From Actinomycetota bacterium (GTDB lineage Bacteria; Actinomycetota; Acidimicrobiia; Acidimicrobiales; RAAP-2): a stretch of 64,000 nucleotides of DNA. The notes under the pieces were generated by a model. It worked only from the letters and a program-made list of their open reading frames with translations, had not been told where the DNA came from and searched no databases. Both the position numbers and the translations under genes were made by a program. The stretch is from assembly GCA_021324045.1 (NCBI GenBank), contig JAJPJV010000048.1, positions 1 to 64,000 on the forward strand, given 5' to 3'. Positions within the stretch are counted from its first letter, which is position 1; the number at the start of each line of letters is the position of its first letter. Below are positions 38,165 through 45,943 of this stretch, piece after piece.

Positions 38165-38599
38165 TCAAGATCTTCCTCCGATCATGATCCGCTCCAACGC
38201 GATGCGAGCGGACTCGCTGGCTTCGGCCTCTGCCTTGAGGGAGCGGAGGAGCCGCTTCAACCACTCCTCGATGGTCAGTTGCTCGCTTCGGATCCGGATC
38301 CCACCTGAAGAATGCCCGACCGTACACCGTACGGTGCCGCCGTCGAGCTCAACCCGGTACTGGTCCCCTCCGAGCTCGATCTGTAGAGAACGGATCTCCT
38401 CGGATCGCCGCAGCAAGCCGCCACGGCGCTCGACGGAGAGACGAGGCCCCAATGTCTCGCCGAGCTGGCGCGCCAGGACCTTCAACATGATCCCGACGTC
38501 GGTACCGCTCGCCTGCAACCCGGCGATCGCCAAGTCCAGATCGAACGCGTCGTCCGCGTCATCTGCCACGAACACCGATTCTACGACCAGAACCCTCAC
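38165..38599 (-). CDS. Hypothetical protein, 144 residues, heading the YbjQ array
   Basis: The gene starts at GTG 38599 and lies 115 bases upstream of the first YbjQ-like gene on the same strand, so it probably heads that transcript. The product is acidic at the N-terminus (FVADDADDAFDLDLAIAGLQ), has a central beta-like region (LQIELGGDQYRVELDGGTVRCTVG) and ends in a helical segment (IEEWLKRLLRSLKAEAEAS). It has no signal peptide, membrane segment or recognised domain. It may be a partner of the YbjQ-like proteins, on gene context only. Confidence 0.65.
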   Translation of the reverse strand: MRVLVVESVFVADDADDAFDLDLAIAGLQASGTDVGIMLKVLARQLGETLGPRLSVERRGGLLRRSEEIRSLQIELGGDQYRVELDGGTVRCTVGHSSGGIRIRSEQLTIEEWLKRLLRSLKAEAEASESARIALERIMIGGRS

Positions 38600-38830
38600 C
38601 GGCCGATGGCGAGGCCAAAGACCGCCGGCAAGGCAACGACAAGCGTTGCCCGCCGTGCCGATGCACGGGTCCGTCCTGCCTGGGATCAGCCGGCTGCCTC
38701 ATCAGAGGCTCTCGATCCCAGGTTCACCGTGGCCGAAATTCCCTTGGCGCAGCCACTGTGTCATGTGACCAGCAGGATCCCTTTTGACTGGCTGCTTGAC
38801 GGCTAGAGACAGAAGTTGTAAAGGTCCCAA

Positions 38831-40102
38831 ATGACAGACGGTACCGCGGCGCAGGTCCCGCCGGACGACCTGAGCGGTTTCGACCCCTTCAGTCCTGCCC
38901 AGCGCGGAACTCATCACGAGGTCATGGCGCAGTTCCGCTCTCGTTGTCCCGTGGCGAAGGTGGCGTCGGGCATGGTCGTGCTCAGTTGCTACCAGGACGT
39001 CCGAGCGGCTCTCTCCGACCGCCGCCTGCTCAATTCCCATGCCAGCCGAGCGCCGGGAGTGTTGGTTCCCAAGGAAGATCGGCTGATGTTCTTCGAATAC
39101 GACGCTCCCGAGCACACCGCTCTGCGTAGGCTGATGCTGGACCTCCTGTCAGCAAAGCAGGCCGCCCGCCAGATCCCCTTCATCCGGACGACTTCCAGGG
39201 AGCTTTTTGGGATGCTTGTGAAGGCGGGCGGCGGTGACGTCGTCAACCAGCTCAGCGTTCCGCTGAGCGGCAGGATGATGATGCGGCTCGCGGGTTTCCC
39301 CACCGAAGACGCTCCGCAGTGGCGCGAGTGGATTCGCGACCACGCGGTGTCTGGTTTCGCCTTCACCAACCGAAACGATCGAGGTGTCGGTTACGCCGAG
39401 TGCTACCCGGATGTCCTTGCGTACATAGACGAACATGTGGCGATGCGGGCCGCTCGAATGGACCGCCCCGACGACGTTCTCACCCGCGTCGTAGAGGCTC
39501 GTATCAACGGCCAACCACTGACGCCGACCCAGAAGCGCATGATCATGTTCAGTGTCGTATCAGCCGGCGCCAACACCCTCACCAACTTCATCAGCAACAC
39601 GGTGCTGTCCGTAGCTCGAGAACGCCGACTCCTCGACATGCTGAGGGCCGATCCCACACTCGTTCCCGTCGCTGTTGAAGAATCGCTACGCCGCGATGCT
39701 CCAAGCATGTACATCACCCGAGTGTGCCAGCACCAGACCGAGATCGCGGGAACGACCATCCAAGCAGGGGAGAAGCTCCTGCTTGGATTGGCTTCGGCGA
39801 ACCGAGACGAGTCGGTCTACCCCCATGCGGAGGAGTTCCGGTTGGACCGGGCTCAGCAACCTCCGCACCTCGCGTTCGGCTGGGGTGCTCACCTCTGTCT
39901 CGGCGCCCCGCTGACTCGGCAAGTGGGGACGACCATGCTCGAGACGCTCATCGATCTTGTCGATACGATCGAATTGGAACCTGGGAAGGTCCCGGTGCCC
40001 TATTTGTCTGTGCAAGGCAACGGGCTCGACGAGCTGCGCGTTCGTGTACGCGGGCGCAGCGGCTTGACGCGTGGGTTGATGCCGAGACTTTACGATGAGT
40101 GA
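38831..40102 (+). CDS. Cytochrome P450
   Basis: A 423-residue soluble bacterial P450. The heme-binding loop is FGWGAHLCLG with axial Cys356. The I-helix oxygen-activation motif is AGANT (245-249), and the K-helix ExxR is Glu284-Arg287. No membrane anchor or fused reductase is present, so it needs separate ferredoxin partners, and none is encoded nearby. The substrate could be a steroid, terpenoid or fatty acid; it cannot be read from the sequence. An AAAGG ribosome-binding site lies six bases before the ATG. The gene borders a stretch with a truncated ORF and transposase remains, which suggests an accessory, possibly transferred, locus. Confidence 0.95.
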   Translation: MTDGTAAQVPPDDLSGFDPFSPAQRGTHHEVMAQFRSRCPVAKVASGMVVLSCYQDVRAALSDRRLLNSHASRAPGVLVPKEDRLMFFEYDAPEHTALRRLMLDLLSAKQAARQIPFIRTTSRELFGMLVKAGGGDVVNQLSVPLSGRMMMRLAGFPTEDAPQWREWIRDHAVSGFAFTNRNDRGVGYAECYPDVLAYIDEHVAMRAARMDRPDDVLTRVVEARINGQPLTPTQKRMIMFSVVSAGANTLTNFISNTVLSVARERRLLDMLRADPTLVPVAVEESLRRDAPSMYITRVCQHQTEIAGTTIQAGEKLLLGLASANRDESVYPHAEEFRLDRAQQPPHLAFGWGAHLCLGAPLTRQVGTTMLETLIDLVDTIELEPGKVPVPYLSVQGNGLDELRVRVRGRSGLTRGLMPRLYDE

Positions 40103-40337
40103 TCATTGGGGCTACGCCCGCCTGAGCGAATTCTCCCTCGACGAACAGGAAATCGTCGCGAGGGGTAGCGGTGCAACGCCCGACGGCTTCGTGCGCACGC
40201 AACAAGGCGCCGGTTCGCTCCCCGTGTTGTCGACATTCGTGCCCGAGCCAAACCCGATGCTCGTCGATACGCGAGCCCGCTGGCGCGCAGGCCGACCTCT
40301 TCCAGGCGCGCCATGCCTCGTGCTGGCCGACGAGTGA
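40095..40337 (+). CDS. Hypothetical 80-residue ORF, probably truncated
   Basis: The ATG overlaps the P450 stop by eight bases, which suggests coupled translation. The product starts MSDHWGYARLSEFSLDEQE and contains PVLSTFVPEPNPMLVDTRARW, with no recognised domain. The same frame continues past the stop for about 45 further codons. With the transposase remnant downstream, this looks like the 5' end of a gene broken by a stop mutation or insertion. The short intact product could still be made. Confidence 0.4.
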   Translation: MSDHWGYARLSEFSLDEQEIVARGSGATPDGFVRTQQGAGSLPVLSTFVPEPNPMLVDTRARWRAGRPLPGAPCLVLADE

Positions 40338-40651
40338 GTGGCCTACGCCCGCCAGCTCTGCGCCACCGACGAGCATCTGGGTGGCAGTTTCGAAGCCCGC
40401 CTTTGCTTCGTGTCGGCCGCCCGCTCGACAGACCAGGCGCTCCCCGTCATGAGCCTCTCGCCCAGTCTCGATTGATTCCTCCCCCAGCGTGCCGGGGAAC
40501 AGCGGCTCAAGTGTTGAGCTGAGGCGGCCTCAGCTGCGCAGAGTGATCGGGCGCGTCGAGCCCCTCTGGCACCTCGCCTCAGCCGAGGAGAGCTTCGAGC
40601 TCCCACCGCCACCCCCCACTGAGGCTTCGGCCCGTTGGGCCGTCGTCATGA

Positions 40652-41014
40652 TCGTGCTCGGGCCGGTTGAGGTCTCCACACGATCAGATTCGTCGACCAT
40701 GTCCTTGGCACATACTGCTGCCCGGAGCCGACGTGCGGGCGATCTTGAACGACAACGACCCGAAGCACGTCGCCTCCGACTTGTCGGCCCACCTCGCGGC
40801 CAAAGGGCTCGAGCATCTCCGCATCCCGCGGAACGCAACGCGGTCTGCAGAGCGCTTCCACGGCACGATCCTCAATGACCATCAACCAGGGGGCCTGTTT
40901 GCCACCGGCATTCTTGGGCCTGGAAGGCTTGCCCGCGCCAGGGTTCAGGTTCCGGCCGGGCATGGGGCATGGGACATCCAAGGGTGGCCTTTGACGCGGT
41001 CGTTAGTGCGGTGA
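40652..41014 (+). pseudogene. Decayed IS481/IS3-like transposase, C-terminal part
   Basis: The frame is open from the stop at 40649 to 41014. The recognisable part reads VRAILNDNDPKHVAS, then HLAAKGLEHLRIP, then AERFHGTIL. This matches the end of an rve-type DDE integrase domain: a TDNG-like strand carrying the second catalytic Asp, the conserved GLxHxRxxP turn, and the ERFHxT helix carrying the catalytic Glu. The N-terminal helix-turn-helix and first Asp region are missing or scrambled, and the sequence after AERFHGTIL does not match a functional C-terminus. No terminal inverted repeats could be recognised. It marks past insertion or recombination here. Confidence 0.6.
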
Positions 41015-41090
41015 CGGCAAGACGTCGTTCTTTTTGATGGCGGAAAGGAGCTGCGCAGGTGGGCTGAGGAGTCCCTGGGATTCGGTCCAA

Positions 41091-43394
41091 TTACTGCTCG
41101 GAAAGGATCGCTGCCAACTCGGCGAGTGGGTCGCGAACGACGGGGCCGGTGACTTCGACCAATGCCGCGATGATCACGCCGTTGAAGGCGAACGGCGCCT
41201 CGTAACCGTCGCCGACCGCTGGGCCCCACTCGTACCCGCACGTCAGGCCGACCCCGAGGCCGTTGAACGCCGAAGGGGTGAAGCGCTCGACCACCCCCGA
41301 GGCGACGACCTCGCCGTCGGTATGCAACTGCACCGTCCCGCCGGGCCCGTCGTCTTTGGCGAAGGAGAACCCGACGCGATGGCGCCCAGGCGCCAGGAGC
41401 TCCGGAGCGCTCACGACGTGACGCTGCTTGCCGTACAGGTTGTGCACGTATCGAAGCTGCCCTTCGAGGACGTGCAGGGACCAACCGCCCAGCGCGGAGC
41501 CGAGCGCGACGAGCACGCCCTGGGCAACCCGATCGGCAGGCACCTCGATCTCGACGTTGACAGCGTGGGAACGGTTCCGGATGTCAAGGGCCGTCCCTTC
41601 GGGAACAGGAGCGCCGCCAGGGAAGTAGCGCTGCACCGTGCGCGGCGCCCGGAAGTCGGGCTTCGGATGCACGAGGCTCCACAGCACTCTGTTGTCGAGC
41701 GGCAGGACGTCGTTGCGTTCGGCCTCCTCCCACCAGCGCGCGACCAAGTCGTTCAGCTTGTCCGGATGCTGCGCGGCGACGTCGACCATCTCGGAGAGAT
41801 CCTCGGCGACGTGATAGAGCTCCCAGACGTCGTTGTCGAAACTGTCGTTTGGATTCAGCCCGTCGCCGTAGAGAGGACCCACGGGATGGTAGGTCACGGC
41901 CTTCCATCCTTCGTGGTAGATCGCCCGCGACCCGAACATCTCGAAGTACTGAGTGACATGTCGTTCCGGTTCTCGCGCACCTTCGGGATGCAGCAGGTAG
42001 GCGAAGCTCGTCCCGTCGATCCTGGATTGAGGAACGTGATCGATCTCCTCGGGGGCTTCGAGCCCGCAGAGCTCGAGCACGGTCGGCAGGACGTCGATGG
42101 CATGGACGAACTGGTGGCGAATCCCACCCGCGCTGTCGGCCAGCTCGGCTCCCCAGCTGACGATGCAGGGGTCAGCCACACCACCTTCGTGAACCTCGCG
42201 CTTCCAGCGCTTGAACGGGGTGTTGCCCGCCATGGTCCAGCCCCAGGGGTAGTTGTTGTGGGTGAGCGGCCCGCCGATCTCGTCGATCCGACGGTGCATC
42301 TCCGAAAGGTCGGCAGGGTCGAGGTTCATCAGGCGGACGTCGTTGATCGATCCTTGTGCCCCGCCCTCTGCGCTGGCACCGTTGTCGGAGACGACGAAGA
42401 TCAGCGTGTCGGACAGCTCGCCGATGTCCTCGAGGAAGCGGAGCAACCTCCCGATCTGCTCGTCGGCATGTGAGAGGAAGCCGGCGAAGCACTCCATGAA
42501 CCGAGCTGCGACTTGACGCTCGACATCGCTCAGGCTCTCCCATGCCGGCACCCAGGGCGGGCGAGGGGAGAGCCCCGTTCCTTGAGGAAGGATCCCCATC
42601 GCCAGCTGGCGGGCATAGGTGCGCTCGCGCCAACGGTCCCAGCCGTCGTCGAAGTGTCCTCCGTAGCGCTCGATCCACGGACGTGGCGCTTGATGCGGAG
42701 AGTGACACGCGCCGGTGCAGAAGTACAAGAAGAAATGCTTCTCGGGATCGGCGGCCCGCAGATCAGCGATGAAGGAGATCGCGTGGTCGGCCAGATCCTC
42801 GCTCAGGTGGTACCCGTCCCCGACGCTGCGCGGTGGCCGAACCGCATGGTTGTCGTGGAACAGGGCAGGAACGAACTGGTGCGTCTCTCCGCCGTGAAAG
42901 CCATACCATCGCTCGAAGCCTCGACCCAGGGGCCAGGTCGAGCGGGACGCTCCCATGTGGGTCTCGTCCGCAGGTGTCAGGTGCCACTTTCCGACGGCGT
43001 AGGTGGCATAGCCTTCTGCACGCAGGATCTCCGAGAGGTAGCCGTTCTCCTTGGGTGGCTTTCCCCAGTACCCCGGATACCCCATGGCCAGCTCCGCGAC
43101 TCGGCCCATGCCATTTCGGTGATGGTTGCGCCCCGTGAGTAGGCAGGCACGCGTGGGAGAACACAACGCCGTCGTGTGAAAGTTCGCCAGCCGGATCCCG
43201 GTCGCAGCGAGCCGGTCGATCGACGGGGTGTCGATGTCGGACCCGTAACATCCCAACTGTGCAAAGCCGACGTCGTCGAGCACGATGAGCACGACGTTGG
43301 GCCCTGTCGTGGCTCGCGGCTCAGGGGGCCACCACGGCTGGGAGGATCGCCAATCTCGCCCGACCACCCCTTGGAATGACGACCGGGTCGTCAT
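41091..43394 (-). CDS. Arylsulfatase (mycobacterial AtsA/AtsD-like)
   Basis: A 767-residue sulfatase. The sulfatase signature CSPTRACLLTGR places Cys78, which becomes the formylglycine nucleophile; early metal ligands are Asp40 and Asp41. GKWHLTP and SDNGASAEGG supply further active-site residues. The length and the C-terminal beta-rich region (about 590-740) resemble the long actinobacterial AtsA type. It hydrolyses sulfate esters, releasing sulfate. There is no signal peptide, so a cytoplasmic enzyme is likely. No formylglycine-generating enzyme gene is in the window. The ATG at 43394 lies inside the first copy of a 21-bp direct repeat; longer upstream open frame is rejected because it overlaps the divergent gene. 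Confidence 0.93.
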   Translation of the reverse strand: MTTRSSFQGVVGRDWRSSQPWWPPEPRATTGPNVVLIVLDDVGFAQLGCYGSDIDTPSIDRLAATGIRLANFHTTALCSPTRACLLTGRNHHRNGMGRVAELAMGYPGYWGKPPKENGYLSEILRAEGYATYAVGKWHLTPADETHMGASRSTWPLGRGFERWYGFHGGETHQFVPALFHDNHAVRPPRSVGDGYHLSEDLADHAISFIADLRAADPEKHFFLYFCTGACHSPHQAPRPWIERYGGHFDDGWDRWRERTYARQLAMGILPQGTGLSPRPPWVPAWESLSDVERQVAARFMECFAGFLSHADEQIGRLLRFLEDIGELSDTLIFVVSDNGASAEGGAQGSINDVRLMNLDPADLSEMHRRIDEIGGPLTHNNYPWGWTMAGNTPFKRWKREVHEGGVADPCIVSWGAELADSAGGIRHQFVHAIDVLPTVLELCGLEAPEEIDHVPQSRIDGTSFAYLLHPEGAREPERHVTQYFEMFGSRAIYHEGWKAVTYHPVGPLYGDGLNPNDSFDNDVWELYHVAEDLSEMVDVAAQHPDKLNDLVARWWEEAERNDVLPLDNRVLWSLVHPKPDFRAPRTVQRYFPGGAPVPEGTALDIRNRSHAVNVEIEVPADRVAQGVLVALGSALGGWSLHVLEGQLRYVHNLYGKQRHVVSAPELLAPGRHRVGFSFAKDDGPGGTVQLHTDGEVVASGVVERFTPSAFNGLGVGLTCGYEWGPAVGDGYEAPFAFNGVIIAALVEVTGPVVRDPLAELAAILSEQ

Positions 43395-43433
43395 GGTGCC
43401 GGGGCTTGTGCGCGGGTCGTCATGGTGCCGGGG
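43384..43433. repeat. 21-bp perfect direct repeat in divergent promoter region
   Basis: Copies at 43384-43404 and 43413-43433, spaced by eight bases, lie between the divergent sulfatase and 77-residue genes. The centre-to-centre distance is 29 bases, close to three helical turns, so two regulator dimers could bind the same DNA face. The first copy contains the sulfatase start codon. Confidence 0.65.
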
Positions 43434-43453
43434 AAGCGTGCCATAGTGGGGAG

Positions 43454-43687
43454 GTGACGAGCGAACCTCGAGACATCGAGTACACAGCCCATGAGCTCCG
43501 AACCTTCCTGAAGCGCTTCGCCGAGATCGATCCGACGCCTCATGACACGGCAGTCTTGGGCGAGCACCTCGTCGCGCTTGCAGAGAGCGTGGCGCACCTT
43601 GCCCACCGAGTTGTCGAGTTGACGGCGCAACTCGACGACCTTGCCGAGCGCGTCGATGCGCTTTCGCCGATGCAAGATCCCCATTAG
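43454..43687 (+). CDS. Small hypothetical helical protein, 77 residues
   Basis: The GTG at 43454 gives a short, highly charged, mostly helical product. The C-terminal half has a heptad-like pattern of Leu/Val (LGEHLVALAESVAHLAHRVVEL), suggesting a coiled coil. An extended -10-like element (TGCCATAGT) ends seven bases before the GTG, so a leaderless transcript is possible. Its stop overlaps by four bases the end of the convergent membrane protein gene. No family is recognised. Confidence 0.55.
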   Translation: MTSEPRDIEYTAHELRTFLKRFAEIDPTPHDTAVLGEHLVALAESVAHLAHRVVELTAQLDDLAERVDALSPMQDPH

Positions 43688-44226
43688 CTGCCTCCACCGG
43701 GCTGCGCGCCACCCGGAACCGTTCGGACATCCACTTCTGGTGGGAGAGGAGGGAGCCTCAGCATGGCAACGGCCAGGGCGAAGATCGGCAGGACGGCCGT
43801 TCCGTACCACGGGTGGTACCAAGTCGTAGTGGCGAACCACCCACCAATCGCGAAGATGTAGACAGCGGTCCCGATGGCAGTCATCGCGATCTGCTCAGGA
43901 CGAACGACCCCGAGGACGCTGGAAGCATAGAGAGCAGCAGCAGCGACGCTTACCACCAGCAATGCCAGCAACCATCCCGCCCGTGCCGTCGTCCCCGCTG
44001 CTTCGTTCTGGGTGATCAAGGTGTTGAGGAACAAGTACGCACCCACAACCTCCGGTGGAACGTACTTGATCAGCTTCGTGATGTAGTCATCTGCCGTCGG
44101 TGGGTTGAGCGCGTTCTGCCCGGGAGCGCTCCCTGCGAGGGTGCGCGGCAGTGGGCCCTGACCTGCTTGTGCAGCCAGGTAATGGGCCACGTCCTCGTCG
44201 GTGATGATGTTGCGGTTGAGCGGCAC
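43684..44226 (-). CDS. Hypothetical membrane protein, 180 residues
   Basis: A GTG-initiated protein with a soluble N-terminus of about 55 residues, the motif DDYITKLIKYVPPEVVGAYLFLNT, and then three to four hydrophobic helices (about 75-155). The KxxKYVPPEVVGxYL pattern resembles a family of small bacterial membrane proteins of unknown function. The C-terminus is Pro/Gly-rich. It converges with the 77-residue gene (4-base overlap) and lies 76 bases downstream of, in transcription order before, the MEDS protein gene on the same strand. Confidence 0.7.
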   Translation of the reverse strand: MPLNRNIITDEDVAHYLAAQAGQGPLPRTLAGSAPGQNALNPPTADDYITKLIKYVPPEVVGAYLFLNTLITQNEAAGTTARAGWLLALLVVSVAAAALYASSVLGVVRPEQIAMTAIGTAVYIFAIGGWFATTTWYHPWYGTAVLPIFALAVAMLRLPPLPPEVDVRTVPGGAQPGGGS

Positions 44227-44302
44227 GCCTTGGTTCCCTCCCTGGTCCCTTCACTACGAGCAGTATCGAGAGAACGGATCGACAGGTCAAGCGGCCACCT
44301 GG

Positions 44303-45286
44303 TCAGCGACCGATCTCCGCCCACACCACCTTCCCGCCGTCGAGGAATTCTGCGCCCCATCGACTCGCGATCCCAGCAACGATGTCCAGCCCGCGACCGG
44401 AGAACTCCGCTCGCGAAGGACCTGTGGGCGTCGCAGGCCGCGGATCGCTGTCCTGCACCGAGATCCGAATGCTTTCGTCGCCGATCATCACTCGGAGCGT
44501 GAAGGACGAGCGAGCGTGCACCACCGCGTTCGTTGCAAGTTCTGTGACGACGAGAGCTGCGTTGTGCACTGCCTCGACGCCGCCCCAGTCGCCGAGGACC
44601 TCCATCACGAAATGACGAGCCGAACGCGGAGCATGCTCCAATGCCTGGAACGTCCGCTCGAACGTCGCCAACGTGTCGGAGGTGCCCGAAGGTCGCCGCG
44701 GTGCAGCGAACGAGGCTAAGTCATCGGGGACGGGCCCGACGACCTCGGAATGCAGCCTCCGAATCCTGCGAACCCATGAACCGTCTGCCCTCGGATCGAG
44801 GAGCATGGCGGGGTATGAGCAAAGCAACGAGAGCGGCTTCCCTTCGGTCAGCGTGTTCCAGAGCACCTCGAGCTCGATCGCCGCTGCGACGTTGCCGGCT
44901 TCCCAGAGGCAGCCGACCATCCCACCGAAGAGGCTGACCGGCCGCCCTCCGGCGATGGCCGAGCGAACGATCGAACCGATGACGGAATCGAACCGACGAG
45001 GATCGGGGCCTCCGGCGTCCATGAAGCCCCCCAGCGTCTCCTCGGCGTCGAGCACGATCAGGGCGCCGTCGTCCAGGGCTGCCTCGACGTCGTGGCCGGC
45101 TGCTCTGAACGCCTGTTCGAACGCACAGCGATGGGCCTCGCCAGCCACGACAACGGCCAAATGGCATGCCCGGATCGCCGCGACGACGAACGTGCACACC
45201 TGCTCGACGAGCCCCTCTTCACTCTCGTAAAAGGACAAGAGGTGCCGCGCCTGGTGCCTCGCGGCTGCCGGAGGGACCGTTGTCAC
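44303..45286 (-). CDS. MEDS-domain sensor with histidine-kinase-like ATPase (anti-sigma type)
   Basis: A 327-residue protein, GTG start. The N-terminal region (about 12-180) resembles the MEDS sensory domain: HLLSFYESEEGLVEQVCTFV, then AIRACHLAVVVAGEAHR, then LFGGMVGCLWEAGNVAAAIELEVLWNTL. The C-terminal domain is a HATPase of the RsbW/SpoIIAB type: N-box ELATNAVVHA, G1 QDSDPRPA and G2 GRGLDIV. No His-phosphotransfer domain is present. This pairing occurs in actinobacterial regulators that bind sigma factors or antagonists. The input ligand and partner sigma factor are unknown. It is downstream of the MarR gene on the same strand, 86 bases away. Confidence 0.85.
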   Translation of the reverse strand: MTTVPPAAARHQARHLLSFYESEEGLVEQVCTFVVAAIRACHLAVVVAGEAHRCAFEQAFRAAGHDVEAALDDGALIVLDAEETLGGFMDAGGPDPRRFDSVIGSIVRSAIAGGRPVSLFGGMVGCLWEAGNVAAAIELEVLWNTLTEGKPLSLLCSYPAMLLDPRADGSWVRRIRRLHSEVVGPVPDDLASFAAPRRPSGTSDTLATFERTFQALEHAPRSARHFVMEVLGDWGGVEAVHNAALVVTELATNAVVHARSSFTLRVMIGDESIRISVQDSDPRPATPTGPSRAEFSGRGLDIVAGIASRWGAEFLDGGKVVWAEIGR

Positions 45287-45372
45287 GAGCCCTTCATACC
45301 CTTCTCGGCATCGGAACGATCAAAATCACGCCGAGTAACGGAACCTTGGCAGGGCCGGGCCTACTACCACCT

Positions 45373-45843
45373 CTACCGAGGAGCCGGAGGGCGGTCATTA
45401 TCCATCTCGACCAGTGCTGACCGCAGCGCCTGGAGCAAGGAGCGATCCAACGCACCAAACGCGGGGGGAACCTCGAAGAAACGCTGTTCGAGTAGCTGTT
45501 TCATCTTGACCCCGTCGGGAGTGAGCGCGATCGCCTTGACCCGACGATCCCGGGCAAGGCTGCGCCGTTCGACCAGGCCGCGTTCTTCGAGACGATCCAC
45601 CAGCCATGTCACCGTTGATGCGTCACAGTGGAACGCCTGCGCGAGCGCGCCCATCGTCGGCTGGGTTCCGGGCTCGAGAACGAGCAAGGCGCGCATGTGG
45701 CCGGGAGTCAGGCCCAAGTCGCGAAGAGTGGCCGAGGATTGCACGAATCGCTCCATCGTTCGCTGGAGCAGTTGGCGCCAGACCGCTTGCGCAAGGCTCT
45801 CCTCGCTCCCGGTGACTCCGTTCGCCCGCCGTCCCGACACCAC
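45373..45843 (-). CDS. MarR-family transcriptional regulator
   Basis: A 156-residue winged-helix regulator starting at GTG 45843. The DNA-binding core is TPGHMRALLVLEPGTQPTMGALAQAFHCDASTVTWLVDRLEERGLVERR with the wing DRRVKAIALTPDG. MarR proteins bind small phenolic or lipophilic ligands as dimers and usually repress an adjacent efflux gene. Here a DrrAB-like exporter is divergent, with both predicted promoters meeting at a palindrome in an AT-rich patch. Autorepression and repression of the exporter are the natural model. The ligand is unknown and probably an exporter substrate. Confidence 0.92.
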   Translation of the reverse strand: MVSGRRANGVTGSEESLAQAVWRQLLQRTMERFVQSSATLRDLGLTPGHMRALLVLEPGTQPTMGALAQAFHCDASTVTWLVDRLEERGLVERRSLARDRRVKAIALTPDGVKMKQLLEQRFFEVPPAFGALDRSLLQALRSALVEMDNDRPPAPR

Positions 45844-45890
45844 ACTCGACCTGCCGCTCGATGATCCAGTCCTCGGATTCCCAAGATTAT

Positions 45891-45936
45891 TTCATAACTA
45901 AGTCAATTTGATTATTCAAACTAGTCTTCCTAGGAT
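45891..45936. promoter_or_regulatory. Divergent promoters sharing a palindromic MarR operator
   Basis: Plus strand: -35 TTGATT (45908-45913), 17-base spacer, -10 TAGGAT (45931-45936). Minus strand: -35 TTGAAT (45919-45914), 17-base spacer, -10 TATGAA (45896-45891). The two -35 boxes abut and form the near-perfect 12-base palindrome TTGATTATTCAA. The patch is strikingly AT-rich for this genome. A dimer bound there would block both promoters. Confidence 0.65.
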
Positions 45937-45943
45937 CTCCTGC

